DNA of 64,000 bases from the NCBI RefSeq assembly GCF_040436345.1, contig NC_133223.1:27188910-27252909 (forward strand), given 5' to 3'. The notes under the pieces are model-generated. The model was not told where the DNA came from, did not search any database, and worked only from the letters and a program-made list of their open reading frames with translations. Each line of letters starts with the position of its first letter. The stretch's first letter is position 1. Shown here piece by piece: positions 11,016 through 21,103 of this stretch. The position numbers and the translations under genes were made by a program. Source of the stretch: Pagrus major. Taxonomy: Eukaryota; Chordata; Actinopteri; Spariformes; Sparidae.

Positions 11016-11957
11016 ATGATGGAAAATGTATCAGTTGTCACACTATTTACTCTTTCAGGTTTAAATTTTACAGTAGAACAAAGAATTATCCTCTTCTTGC
11101 TTACTTTACTGTGGTATTCGTTGATTGTTTTTGGAAATGTTTTTCTGATTGTTGCCATAATTGTGGATAAAACCCTTCATGAGCCCATGTATATATTCCT
11201 GTGTAATCTATGCATCAACGCACTGTACGGAACTGTTGGTTTTTACCCAAAATTCCTTATGGATCTTCTGTCATCTCATGTAATTTCATATGCTGGATGC
11301 ATGCTGCAGGGTTTTGTAATACACTCATCCACTTGCTGTGACTTTTCTATCCTTGCTTTGATGGCATATGACAGATATGTGGCTATATGTCGACCTCTGG
11401 TTTACCATTCAGTTATGACGAGACAGAGAGTCGCCATCTTTGTGTTTTTGTCCTGGCTTTTACCTATTTATTGTATGTTTATGAACACAGCAACATTGCT
11501 AGGATCAAGGTTATGTGGCTCACACATAAAAAGGATCTACTGTGTAAACTGGATGATAGTCACTCTTGCTTGCTCCCCACCCAAAGGAAATGCTGTAGTC
11601 ACATATGTAAATATTGTGTTTTACTTTTGGCATTTTGTGTTTATTATTTGGACTTACATGTATGTGATAAAAACATGCATATCTTCCAAAGAGGACCAGA
11701 GGAAGTTTATGCAGACATGCTTGCCGCACTTAATCTCTCTGGTCGTTCATACAATAACTGTGCTTTTAGATGTACTGTACATGAGATTTGGACCACGTGA
11801 TTTATCTCAAGACCTCTATAATTTCATGGCGATGGAATTTCTGCTTATTCCTCCACTTGTGAATCCACTCGTATATGGATTCAAACTTACCAAAGTCCGA
11901 AACAAAATTGTAAATTTCGTTTGTATTAAAAGGAATGATCATGGCATCATCACCTGA
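11016..11957 (+). CDS. OR-4, divergent odorant receptor, 313 aa
   Basis: Complete intronless odorant receptor that stands between the two subfamilies. It shares the MMxNVS start and LSGLN of the later genes but differs through most helices. Sequons N4-V-S and N17-F-T; FGN at 39-41 in helix 1, LHEPMYIFLC at 54-63, C95 in helix 3, MAYDRYVAICRPL from 116, TCLPHL at helix 6, PPLVNPLVYG in helix 7. The loop after helix 2 reads LLSSHVISYAG, one residue shorter than LLSPVHVISYSG in OR-5 to OR-15. The tail CIKRNDHGIIT is unlike that of any neighbour. The only close relative in the window is the decayed fragment 250 bp downstream, so this branch may once have been larger. Confidence 0.95.
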   Translation: MMENVSVVTLFTLSGLNFTVEQRIILFLLTLLWYSLIVFGNVFLIVAIIVDKTLHEPMYIFLCNLCINALYGTVGFYPKFLMDLLSSHVISYAGCMLQGFVIHSSTCCDFSILALMAYDRYVAICRPLVYHSVMTRQRVAIFVFLSWLLPIYCMFMNTATLLGSRLCGSHIKRIYCVNWMIVTLACSPPKGNAVVTYVNIVFYFWHFVFIIWTYMYVIKTCISSKEDQRKFMQTCLPHLISLVVHTITVLLDVLYMRFGPRDLSQDLYNFMAMEFLLIPPLVNPLVYGFKLTKVRNKIVNFVCIKRNDHGIIT

Positions 11958-12214
11958 CTTTTCATACTAGAAGTCAGCCCTCAGACTAAGACAGAAGAGA
12001 AATAAATCAGTGCTGTGTTTAAACTTAAAAATTTAAATGTGATGGAAAGTATATTTAATTATAAACATATTCATTGTTAGTTGAAACAATTGACATGAGT
12101 AATTGTTGTTAATGCAGGATATCACAGTGATGTCTTCATTTCACATGGTATATTAATCTGCTTTAACAATTGTTGGTTGCACATGCTCTCTTATTCTGTG
12201 TTCACCTTCAAAAA

Positions 12215-12415
12215 CTTCACCAGCCCCATATATACATGTTTTTTTATTTATCCTAAATTCCCTCTGGGTCGTCTTTCATCTCATGTTATTTCTTATGCTG
12301 GATGCGTGCTTCAGGGTTTTATAATACACTCAACTACTTGCAGTGATTTTTCTATCTGAGCTCCAATGGTATATGACAGATATGTGGCTGTATGTCGACC
12401 TCTGGTTAACATTTT
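12215..12415 (+). pseudogene. OR-4-like pseudogene fragment
   Basis: A stretch of about 200 bp matches the middle of OR-4. It starts at the LHEPMYI region, loses most of helix 2, continues through SSHVISYAGCVLQGFIIHS (about 12270-12330) and reaches the MAYDRYVA motif, here VYDRYVAVCRPLV. An in-frame TGA follows DFSI at about 12357-12359, and the match ends after CRPLV. Both ends of the gene are gone, so this is a dead host paralog, not a short receptor. It is the only other trace of the OR-4 branch. Confidence 0.85.
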
Positions 12416-12549
12416 CATTGTGACTGCTTTTATTGTGTGTTCACTTGTCACATAATGGTGCCTGTTTCACATTTTTTGTTACAAATCTGATGTTATGGTA
12501 ATTTTCTAACTGTTAAATGAATTGTGACTTACTGGAAAAAAAGCTTACT

Positions 12550-13032
12550 TCATTGTAACATGCATGCATATTATACTGTAACCATTACAGGCCTGTACTA
12601 TCTAATAAACTTCATAAAACTAAAACACTATCTGCATTATCCAGTATTCTCTCGAGTAAGTCAAGTTTCACTGTCGATGAGGCAATCACTTCATCGGATT
12701 AGGCACACTTTTCCAAAAAAAAAGTAGGGGAAAACACGTAATTTCAATGGATATGCTAAGACAAAAATGTTTTTTCATAACTCCTATGCTTTTTAAGAAT
12801 GGTATTTTAGTTATAACAACAATTTAAAAAGAACTTTCAGGCCATACATTACATACTAACTTGGAGTTATATGTGACGTCACTGTAGCATGCATGTAACA
12901 ATTATAGGCCTGAACTTTCTAATAAACTACAGAAAACTAAAACCGTATCTGCAATTATTTTCTCATGTAATATCTCTTAGTTTCACCATCAACAAGACAG
13001 TCACTTCATCCGATTAGGCACACGTTTCCAAA
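12550..13032. repeat. Diverged tandem duplication, about 320-bp period
   Basis: Blocks 12550-12715 and 12875-13032 share GCATGCATGTAAC-like starts, CTAATAAACT, and ATTAGGCACAC ends with many substitutions. Further copies of the second block lie at about 32955-33117 and 36155-36305. No gene inside. Confidence 0.7.
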
Positions 13033-13458
13033 TAACAAAGAAGCATTAACATAAAATGTCAGTGGATATACTAAAACATAAAATGTACATGTATCCTAAA
13101 AAGGATTTTCATTTTTGTCCATAACCCCCATTCTTTTTTTTAAAGTGGTAATTTAATTGTAACAACAAATTAAAAACAAGTTTAGGGCCATACATTACAT
13201 ACTAACTTTAACAGTTTCAACAGACCGGTTATAAATTATGCAGCTTGGCCACTGTAAATACAGTAAGCCCTAAACTATGTTAAAAGAACATGTTTGGAGC
13301 GTCTACGGTGACTGCAGCTACCCCAAATGTCACCAAGCCTACTGAAAAATCAGGTGGCAATAAGTGAAATGTATTACATTTGAAAGATACAACCTCGCTT
13401 TTTTGTGTTATGCAGGCAACATACACTTGACAGAATGGAAGTGGTCAGCCTTTAGATA

Positions 13459-13963
13459 CACAGTCGTGGCCTAAAGTTTACATTCACTTGTATGTCATGA
13501 CAGTAATGAGTTACAATTAATTCTACAACTCTCATTTTTCTGTGATTGAATGAGTGGAACACATACTGCTTTGTCACAAAAAACATTCATGAAGTTTGTT
13601 GCGGGACAACATAAAAAACTGGGATCATAACAGTTTGGTTCAATACTGAATTTATTATAGGTCTTCTGAAAATATGACCAAAAATATACATACAGCAAGT
13701 TGAACAATCAATGTTTGTGATTATAGACAGTTGTGTGAATCAGATTTTCTTTGTAGTATGCCCTCTAAACTTCCTCTGAATGATCACGATTGATAACAGC
13801 TTGTGGCTTGTCTGGGCCCATTTTAATAGGGCTTGTTTGATACACCCAGTAGACTCAACCACAAACACTATAATGGGAAAGTCTAAGCAGAAATCATTTG
13901 AACTCAAGACTGCAATGATATACATGTTCTTTACAAGTGTATGTAAACTTTTGACCATGACTG
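13459..13963. mobile_element. Tc1/mariner-like non-autonomous element
   Basis: About 500 bp with terminal inverted repeats: the left end reads CAGTCGTGGCCTAAAGTTTA and the right end is the complement of CAGTCATGGTCAAAAGTTTA, both continuing as CATwCACTTGTA. TA dinucleotides flank both ends, as expected for Tc1/mariner insertion. The ends resemble Sleeping Beauty-type fish elements. No transposase frame is evident; an open frame on the minus strand is not recognisable as one. Shortened copies sit in the OR-10 and OR-11 units. Confidence 0.8.
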
Positions 13964-14300
13964 TACTTGCGGTTGAACCATATGTTTTGGCTTAAACAAC
14001 GGGCTGTGTGGTGAACGTACCTGTTCACATACATGCCTATGTACCATGCGTGTTACCGGTGGATACCACTAGATGGCACACGTTAGATTGTAGACTGCTC
14101 CTACCGCTCGTGCACATTGTATCTTGCACTTGCAAAGCTTTATTTCTAAAGACAACCGGCGTTCAAAACAGACACAGGATACGTGAGCCAGCCAGCCCTC
14201 ATGTGTACCAGAACGCGTTAAAAGCAAGTATATGTTCAGCTTAGGGCCCTGTCCACACATACAGGAGTATTTCTTAAAACAGAGCTTTTGTTTATGTGTA

Positions 14301-14970
14301 AACAGTAGTTCACTCTCGAACGAAATTCAGTCATTATCGACTCCCCCTCATGCTGATGAGAAGTCTGGTGTAGTTTCTTATTCCTCAAAGTGCAGCTGGA
14401 GACCCGCGGGGGTACCCTCCGGCAGCAAAAATCCACATAACGGGCGTCAATTGTGCCCGAGAGGAAAAGGTCCATAAAACTACACAAAAACTTTGTAATA
14501 TTCCTCCATACTGCTTGTCCGCTGCAATCCAAGTGTCCTGAAGTGGCGACATCCAGAGTTTACTCGAAACGATGTCATTTAGTACATTTTTACAGCCTAA
14601 ACAGTCACTATACTATATATGCTCCTGCGTGCACGCGAGTCTCCCTCACGGCGGTTTGCACTACGGAAGCCGCGCCAGACAAGATGAACGAGAACTCGCG
14701 ATAGATACACACCGGTATTTACATCCAGCTATGAGCGACCGAGCGACACACAAACACAAAAGGGATCTGCCTGCACTAGTGATTTGAAACTTTGAAACTC
14801 ACAGCAGGGTGTAAATACCGGTGTGTATCTATCGCGAGTTCTGTTCTGTTGTAGGGTACCCCCGCGGGTCTCCAGCTGCACTTTGAGGAATAAGAAACTA
14901 CACCGGACTTCTCATCAGCATGAGGGTGAGTCGATAATGATTGAATTTCTTTCTAGAGTGAACTATTCCT
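14301..14970. mobile_element. Foldback element, second damaged copy
   Basis: The same element as at 2718-3639, about 670 bp. The left arm is nearly complete, but much of the right arm is missing, joining the loop side to the outer part near 14853. The right end is flanked by TTAA at 14971-14974, followed by GGAGGACGGCAC, which matches uninterrupted GACTTAAGGAGGACAG at about 33895 and 37087. The left flank expected there is absent, so host DNA beside the left end was deleted after insertion. Confidence 0.8.
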
Positions 14971-15210
14971 TTAAGGAGGACGGCACTAAAACAATCTCTG
15001 AAAGGCGCCGGTACTGGGTAGGTTCTGGTCTTCTTTAAGGTCTTGTGGAGAACTCCAGTTTGGAACAAGCCAAAAAAAAAAAAAGTTTAACTTTGGTGGA
15101 GACTTCCCCTGCCCAACTGCCTTCAGGTATTATTTTAATTATTTATTTTTTGTAAAGTGCTCACAGATTGCAAGCTGATTCTTGAAGTTGAAAGTTCTTC
15201 GAGATCATTG

Positions 15211-15266
15211 ATTGGTTGATTTAATTCCCAGCGTGTGAGCTGCTGTAATAAGACAGGATAAAAAAT
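15211..15266 (+). promoter_or_regulatory. Candidate OR-5 promoter
   Basis: Inverted CCAAT (ATTGG 15211-15215), TTAATTCCCAG just after, and GATAAAAAAT at 15257-15266, about 85 bp before the ATG. Same layout before OR-10 and OR-11. Confidence 0.55.
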
Positions 15267-15348
15267 GAATGAGATGAGGGGAAAGAGTCTGGGGCTATGA
15301 GGCTTTACAACACAAGGGAAAATACAATAATACAAAGGTTTTCCCACC

Positions 15349-16281
15349 ATGATGGATAATGTCTCGGTTATAACAACATTTTTTCTTTCAGGTTTACATG
15401 AAACAATGATCCACCGTCGTGCTCTGTTCTTTGTCACTTTACTGTGTTACTGTTTAATTTTGTTGGTAAATATTACTCTTATTGTGACCATAATCTCAGA
15501 TAAAAACCTGCATGAACCAATGTATATTCTACTGTGTGCTATTTGCATGAATGCACTTTATGGGACAGCAGGTTTCTACCCCAAGTTTCTCTGGGATCTG
15601 CTTTCTCCTGTTCATGTTATCTCTTATTCTGGATGCCTTGTTCAGGCTCTAGTGATGTACTCATTTGCCTGCGCTGATCTGTTTATTCTTTCAGTCATGG
15701 CATATGACAGATATGTTGCTATATGTCGACCACTGGAGTACCACTCTGTCATGTCAAAGCAAAGACTCATCAAGTTAGTGTGTTACGCTTGGATGACACC
15801 TTTTTGCATGATGGGCATAAATGTTTTTCTGACATCTAGATTAAAGTTATGCAGCCCATATATTGCTAAACTCTTCTGTGTGAATTGGATTATTGTTAAA
15901 CTTGCTTGTTTCCCAGCTGAAACTACCTTTAATAGTGTAGTTGCTCACATAATAATTATAATTTATATTTTTCATGGCTTCTTTATCATTTGGTCCTACA
16001 TGTATCTCATTAAAACATGTGTGAATTCTATAGAAAACAGGGCAAAGTTCATGCAAACATGTGTGCCACATTTAACCTCCTTGCTCATTTTTATTGTAAC
16101 TATCCTTTTTGATGTAATAAATATGAGATTTAGTTCAAAAGATTTACCTCAAGCCCTTCAAAACTTTGTTGCCATAGAATTTCTTGTCATACCTCCCTTA
16201 ATGAATCCTCTCATTTATGGTTTCAAATTGACCAAAATTAGGAACAGAATTCTGCGCGTTGGTACTTTAAAAACTAAATGA
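15349..16281 (+). CDS. OR-5, odorant receptor, 310 aa
   Basis: Complete intronless receptor founding the SVITTFF branch with OR-10 and OR-11. One N-terminal sequon, N4-V-S; the second site of the sister branch is lost because LNET became LHET. LHEPMYIL is at 54-61, C96 in helix 3, MAYDRYVAIC at 117-126, KFMQTCVPHL at 233-242 and PPLMNPLIYG at 282-291. Helix 5 is distinctive, an isoleucine-rich AHIIIIIYIFHG where most paralogs read AYITIVIYVFHG. Two start codons in a row (ATGATGG) occur; the first has A at -3, and OR-11, which lacks the second, shows the first is enough. AATAAA lies at 16337-16342, 56 bp after the stop. Confidence 0.96.
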   Translation: MMDNVSVITTFFLSGLHETMIHRRALFFVTLLCYCLILLVNITLIVTIISDKNLHEPMYILLCAICMNALYGTAGFYPKFLWDLLSPVHVISYSGCLVQALVMYSFACADLFILSVMAYDRYVAICRPLEYHSVMSKQRLIKLVCYAWMTPFCMMGINVFLTSRLKLCSPYIAKLFCVNWIIVKLACFPAETTFNSVVAHIIIIIYIFHGFFIIWSYMYLIKTCVNSIENRAKFMQTCVPHLTSLLIFIVTILFDVINMRFSSKDLPQALQNFVAIEFLVIPPLMNPLIYGFKLTKIRNRILRVGTLKTK

Positions 16282-17969
16282 ATTTTGTCTCATATGTTAT
16301 GGAAACTTAATGTCCTATGTTTAATGCACTTATTTTAATAAAATGCACTGCTTAACTAGCTGTTGGCTGTTTGCTGTGTGCTGGAGGATCATGTTATACC
16401 CTCAGGAGGTTTGCACCAGGCAAATTTGAGCTCGGTGATCCATCAAGAATGTTTCATTTTAAATATAAATATTATTTCTCCCCATGATTTAAGGTGCTGA
16501 ATCACATTACTTTATATTTGATGGCAGTCTTAAATGTATGATTATTAAGTCCTGATACTGAAATATGTGCTCTATATTTGCTCTTTTACCATTCCCACAT
16601 TATTCACATTTACCAAATGGTCTAGTCAGTTGTACAGTGATTCATACTGTAATTTTATGTGATTATTTACTAAAGCTTGTGAGAGCATCTCCTCCTTTAA
16701 AACAACTGAACCCAGGTGAACAGTGAGTGTGACACCAGATAATAAAAAAAAAGAAGCAGGTTAATTGTATCAGTATTGAGCGGCATAGTTAACTATTGAA
16801 CTGACCAAGCAAATTATGGCCCGGCTGTGAATAATTGTGCTTCCACCTGCCATGATCATGGCACAAACTTCTTTCTCTCACCGAGGAAGTGATGTGAGGT
16901 TAGTCGTCTACCTCTCCTGTTTCCACTGTAAAAGTAACATTAGCATGAAAAACATTCATGAACCCATTTTTTAATAAACAAGAGGACTAGGATATAGCCG
17001 AGCTTACATGTTGCCATGGTGTATTTAGGGCTGATGAAACGAAAACGAAACCTGCTATAAGGCCAAACCGGGCAAGAAGAATTCTTCTAGACAAAAAACA
17101 TATTCTTAACCTGCACATGGCTTGCATCTGTCTTCTCTGTTATCTAAAGCTCACGCACAGAGCTTTCATTAGGTGTCCGTTTCCGTTATTAACGGATTAT
17201 TTAACGGAGGGTATAAAAGAGCCTTTACACGAGGGTGGGAAACGGGGAAGACACACTTAGCTAAACATCGCACTCTGAATGCTATTCGTTTTTTTACGTG
17301 ATTCTGTGCACACTATACTTACAGCCGCGGTAGTGAAATACGTTCGAATGTCCCTTTTCTTTTTTGGAGGTGGCATTGTCTCCGGAGCTTAGCCTACTGC
17401 ATTGAAGTAGGAGTCCCCAGTCCCGATTGACAGATGCGGGGCGTTTTAATTTCAGCACATGGACGTTTGTTGTTCTTCTGAGTCGCATGTGGGGCCGCGG
17501 GGTTACCTGACTGACACCAGATCAGCAGTGGCCCACTAACCATCACTCTGTCGCAGCCAATAAAAACAGCGGATATGGGTCGTCATAGCACGGAATCAAT
17601 GTCGGAACGTGGCAAAAAAACAAAACGTGAACAAATGTAAAATAGTTTTTATTAATGCTACCATATGTGTACTATATTGAAAATTTGAAATAGTATTTCA
17701 ACATTGTCAATGAATGTAGATTTTTCCTATATAAAATTAAAAGGACAAATATTGGTAGTGACTATTTTGCAATCCTCGAACATTGGTTGTGACATGTCAC
17801 GACCATCTATATAGAAACCTACGCCCATGGCTACCACCAAGCAAGTGACACCATGTATGTGAACTATTAGACAGCAGATGGAGGAAACTGGTCACTCTTT
17901 CCTTTGCAGGGATAGCAGCTCGGTACTAACTTACTTCATGTTCCTCAGATTGTGGAGTTAGCTGGCAAG

Positions 17970-18332
17970 CTTTGCGTCGCAGCTGCTGGTGCTAACTGAT
18001 CTGGAATACTAGCAGGACCTTGTGTCGCTGCAGTGAGGACAAGTTCTTTGGGCCTGCTGGAAATATAGCTTGCAGCTCTCAGCAGCTGTTACGCCCAAAA
18101 GAATCCAGGAGAAGAGAACTTGAGGGCAGGCAGCCCCGTCAGGAGAGAGGTGGAGAAGAGAGAGAACAAAGGAAGGAGCTGGAGTTTTGACTATCTGGTC
18201 AGAGGGGGGTCTGTCACCCTGACTAACAGTAGCTCAAACTGAATTTGCACCTAGGTGTAAAGAGTGGGGAATTCTGGGAAACCGAGTCCATTTTGAAATC
18301 CACAATGAACGACTTCATCTGTGGGTCCCAAC
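17970..18332. repeat. Dispersed repeat, copy B
   Basis: Matches 9908-10015 and about 10285-10359 in the same orientation; the central part is different. It abuts the dimeric repeat on its right. Confidence 0.65.
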
Positions 18333-18334
18333 AG

Positions 18335-18527
18335 ACTCATAGTAAACTTGACCTTTGACCACCAAATTCTAATCAGTTCATACTTGAGTCCAAGTGGACA
18401 TTTGTTCCAAATTTGAAGAAATTCCCTCAGGGTGTGTTGAGATATTGCATTCACAAGATAGATGGATGGATGGACAACTGGAAAACATAATGCTTCCGGC
18501 CATGGTCATCCCTGGCGTGGAGTCATG
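18335..18527. repeat. Dimeric dispersed repeat, partial copy
   Basis: Right half of the repeat described at 29936-30195: starts near the GACCTTTGACCACC block and ends after CCGGCCATGG. The left monomer is absent. Confidence 0.7.
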
Positions 18528-18887
18528 AAAAGTGATAAGATAACCAAGTAGTTCTGTCATACCTAAACCCAACGAACTGTGAACATACAACAAAGGTCCG
18601 GTACGAATGTCGAAGGTACGCTACAACTGTTTTGTTGTTTTGTGAATGGTGATGTCATGTTGGTTATGTGTTGAAAATGTCTTTGTGTAACCAGAGTTGT
18701 AGAAGCTAGGTTACTTTAACAGCCTGATTAGAATAAGTAAACGTTTAAATCCTAATAGTATGCTTAATATCAGTGTTCAGGTAATGAAAGGGATATACAA
18801 TATTTGGAAATATTTGGAAATTGTTCACCACCTCCAAGATGTAAAAGTTTGATGGTTTTTTTTTCATGGTTTTTATGAGGATGCATT

Positions 18888-18947
18888 GATTGGCTGGTTT
18901 GAATTCTAAGTAGGTGTGTCGATGTAGCCAGACAAGATATTAAAAAG
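18888..18947 (+). promoter_or_regulatory. Candidate OR-6 promoter
   Basis: GATTGG at 18888-18893 and ATATTAAAAAG at 18937-18947, 68 bp before the ATG. Confidence 0.55.
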
Positions 18948-19014
18948 TGAGGCAAGAGAGCAGACACTGTGAGGGACAGAGTTACCCTTCGCATGAACAA
19001 CAAGTTTTCTAACC

Positions 19015-19947
19015 ATGATGGATAATGTTTCTCAAATAAGAATATTTTTCCTTTTAGGTTTAAATGAAACAAATAACCACAGATTCACTCTCTTCTTTCT
19101 CACTTTACTGTGTTACTGTTTGATTTTGCTAGTGAATGTTTGTGTTATTGTGATCATCATCATGGACAAAAACCTGCATGAACCAATGTATATTTTACTA
19201 TGTACTTTTTGCATGAATGCACTTTATGGTACAACAGGTTTCTATCCCAAGTTTCTCTGGGATCTTCTTTCTCCTGTTCATGTCATCTCTTATTCTGGAT
19301 GCCTTGTTCAGGCTCTAGTGATGTACTCATTTGCCTGCGCTGACCTGTCTATTCTTTCCGTCATGGCATATGACAGATATGTGGCTATATGTCGACCACT
19401 GGAGTACCACTCTGTCATGTCAAAGCAAAGACTCATTATGTTAGCGTGTTTTTCGTGGATAATACCTTTTTGTGTGATGGGTATTAATGTTTTTCTAACA
19501 ACTAGATTAAAGTTATGCAGCCCATATATCACCAGGCTTTTTTGTGTGAATTGGATTATTGTTAAACTGGCTTGTTTCCCAGCTGAAACTACTATTAATA
19601 GCATAGTTGCTTACATAGCAATAGTCATTTATGTCTTTCATGGTTTCTTTATAGTTTGGTCCTACATGTATCTCATTAAAACATGTGTGAATTCAATAGA
19701 AAACAAGGCAAAGTTCATGCAAACATGTGTGCCACATTTAACCTCCTTGCTCATTTTTCTTGTGGCTATAGCGTTTGATGTATTGAATATGAGATTTAGT
19801 TCAAAAGATTTACCTCAAGCCCTTCAAAACATTGTTGCTATAGAATTTCTTGTCATACCTCCCTTAATGAATCCTCTCATTTATGGTTTCAAATTGACCA
19901 AAATTAGGAACAGAATTCTGGGTGTTATTACTTTAAAAACTAAATGA
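19015..19947 (+). CDS. OR-6, odorant receptor, 310 aa
   Basis: Complete receptor of the DNVSQI branch. Sequons N4-V-S and N17-E-T are both present. Position 14 is L (FFLLGLNET) where most paralogs have S. Helix 1 reads VNVCVIVIII, with a cysteine found in no other member. Helix 4 reads CFSWIIPFCVMG, helix 6 FLVAIAFDVLNM and helix 7 NIVAIEFLVIPP. LHEPMYIL, MAYDRYVAIC, KFMQTCVPHL and PPLMNPLIYG are intact. The poly(A) signal AATAAA at 20003-20008 lies 56 bp after the stop. The next spacer carries the Gypsy remnant, the largest foreign piece between two neighbouring ORs in the first 45 kb. Confidence 0.96.
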   Translation: MMDNVSQIRIFFLLGLNETNNHRFTLFFLTLLCYCLILLVNVCVIVIIIMDKNLHEPMYILLCTFCMNALYGTTGFYPKFLWDLLSPVHVISYSGCLVQALVMYSFACADLSILSVMAYDRYVAICRPLEYHSVMSKQRLIMLACFSWIIPFCVMGINVFLTTRLKLCSPYITRLFCVNWIIVKLACFPAETTINSIVAYIAIVIYVFHGFFIVWSYMYLIKTCVNSIENKAKFMQTCVPHLTSLLIFLVAIAFDVLNMRFSSKDLPQALQNIVAIEFLVIPPLMNPLIYGFKLTKIRNRILGVITLKTK

Positions 19948-21038
19948 ATTTTGTCTTATATGTTATGGAAACTTAATGTCCTATGTTGAATGTACGTCTT
20001 TTAATAAAATGCTCTGCTTAACCAGCTGCTGGCTGTTTGCTGTGTGCTGGAGGATCATGTAGTACCCTCAGGAGGTTTGCACCCAGCAAATTTGAGCTAG
20101 ATGATGCGTTAAATATAAACATTATTTCTCCTCACGATTTAGGGTGCTGAATCACATTACTTTTTATTTGGTGGCAGTCTTAAATGTATGATTATTAAGT
20201 CCTGATACTCTAAAATATGTGCTCTTTATTGGCTCTTTTACCATTCCCACATTATTCACATTTCCCACATGGTCTAGTCAATTGTACAGCGATTCATACC
20301 GCAATGTTGAACATTTGTGTGCACTTCCAGAGAATTTTAACATAATTTATAATATTAATTCCCATCACATTCCGTGCATTCACTTCACTGTTTGTCTTTT
20401 TGTATTTAGGAATGATGTAGATATAATAAACCTGAAATGTATTTCATCCACTTTGCAACCAATTGTATGTGATTATGCACTAAAATTATAATTATTATGA
20501 ATATTATATTCATTCTGACAATAGATCTCTAAATCTTACACACTGGAACTTTAACACCAAGGAATAAATGAAAAACCAGGTCCCTTAGGCCAAGTTGCAA
20601 AAAGCTTGTGAGAACATTTCCCCCTTTAAAACAACAAATGACCACTGAACACAGGTGAACAGTGAGTGTGACACCAGAAAAAGAAAGAAAAAGAGAAGCA
20701 GGTTAATTGTATCAGTATTGAGCAGCATAGTTAACTATTGAACTGACCAAGCAAATTATAGCCAGATGAGAGGCAAAAGAAAGAAATGCTGGAGCCCATT
20801 CTCCTTAAAATGACATTTAAATACATTTGCAACAGCAAATGTTTTTTTTGTTTTTTGCAGGAAATGTATTGCAGATAAAATTGCATTTTTCCTAATATCT
20901 CCCCCCATCTGTTGCAGTTGTCTGGTTATTTCAGCTGTAATTTTTACTGTAAAATGTATATATTCATGAACATTGACAGTGTCCGCTGGTAATATTTTCA
21001 CCCCGTGAGTGTGTGACTTAACGATGCAGATTATTTTT

Positions 21039-21103
21039 CCAAATTTGAAGCAATTCCCTCAAGGCATTTCTGAGATATGGTGTTCACAAGAATGGGATGC
21101 CAT
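21039..21103. repeat. Dimeric dispersed repeat, left half of split copy
   Basis: Matches the left monomer at 29936-30000 up to GGGATGCCAT, where the Gypsy remnant begins. Confidence 0.75.

Larger units (their letters stand above)
11958..15348. other. Spacer OR-4 to OR-5
   Basis: Holds an OR-4-like pseudogene fragment (about 12215-12415), a diverged tandem duplication of about 320-bp period (12550-12715 and 12875-13032), a Tc1/mariner-like element (13459-13963), a unit-specific stretch 13970-14300 and a damaged foldback element (about 14301-14970). From about 12870 onward this spacer is the parent or sister of the spacers before OR-10 (32955-34267) and OR-11 (36155-37461). Confidence 0.7.
16282..19014. 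other. Spacer OR-5 to OR-6
   Basis: The first 600 bp are the downstream block common to OR-5 to OR-11. Bases about 16850-16900 match the sequence just before the C-terminal OR scraps at 32706 and 35901, without the scrap. Bases 16900-17960 were not matched to anything else here; 17150-17600 is richer in G and C but holds no convincing frame. Then come dispersed repeat copy B (17970-18332), a dimeric repeat (18335-18527) and the upstream block shared with OR-7 and OR-9. Confidence 0.65.

Noticed and set aside
11387-11800. 137-codon open frame overlapping OR-4 in another frame
   Set aside because: Shadow of the receptor; no family features and no counterpart in other ORs.
15380-15395. Splice-acceptor-like tract (TTTTTTCTTTCAG) just inside the start of most 310-aa OR genes
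   Set aside because: It is the coding text for FFLSG. The frame runs through it from a well-placed ATG with N4-V-S, and splicing there would leave no in-frame start.
17150-17600. G/C-richer stretch as a possible CpG-type promoter or gene start
   Set aside because: No extended open frame, splice pattern or match to the promoter layout of the ORs.
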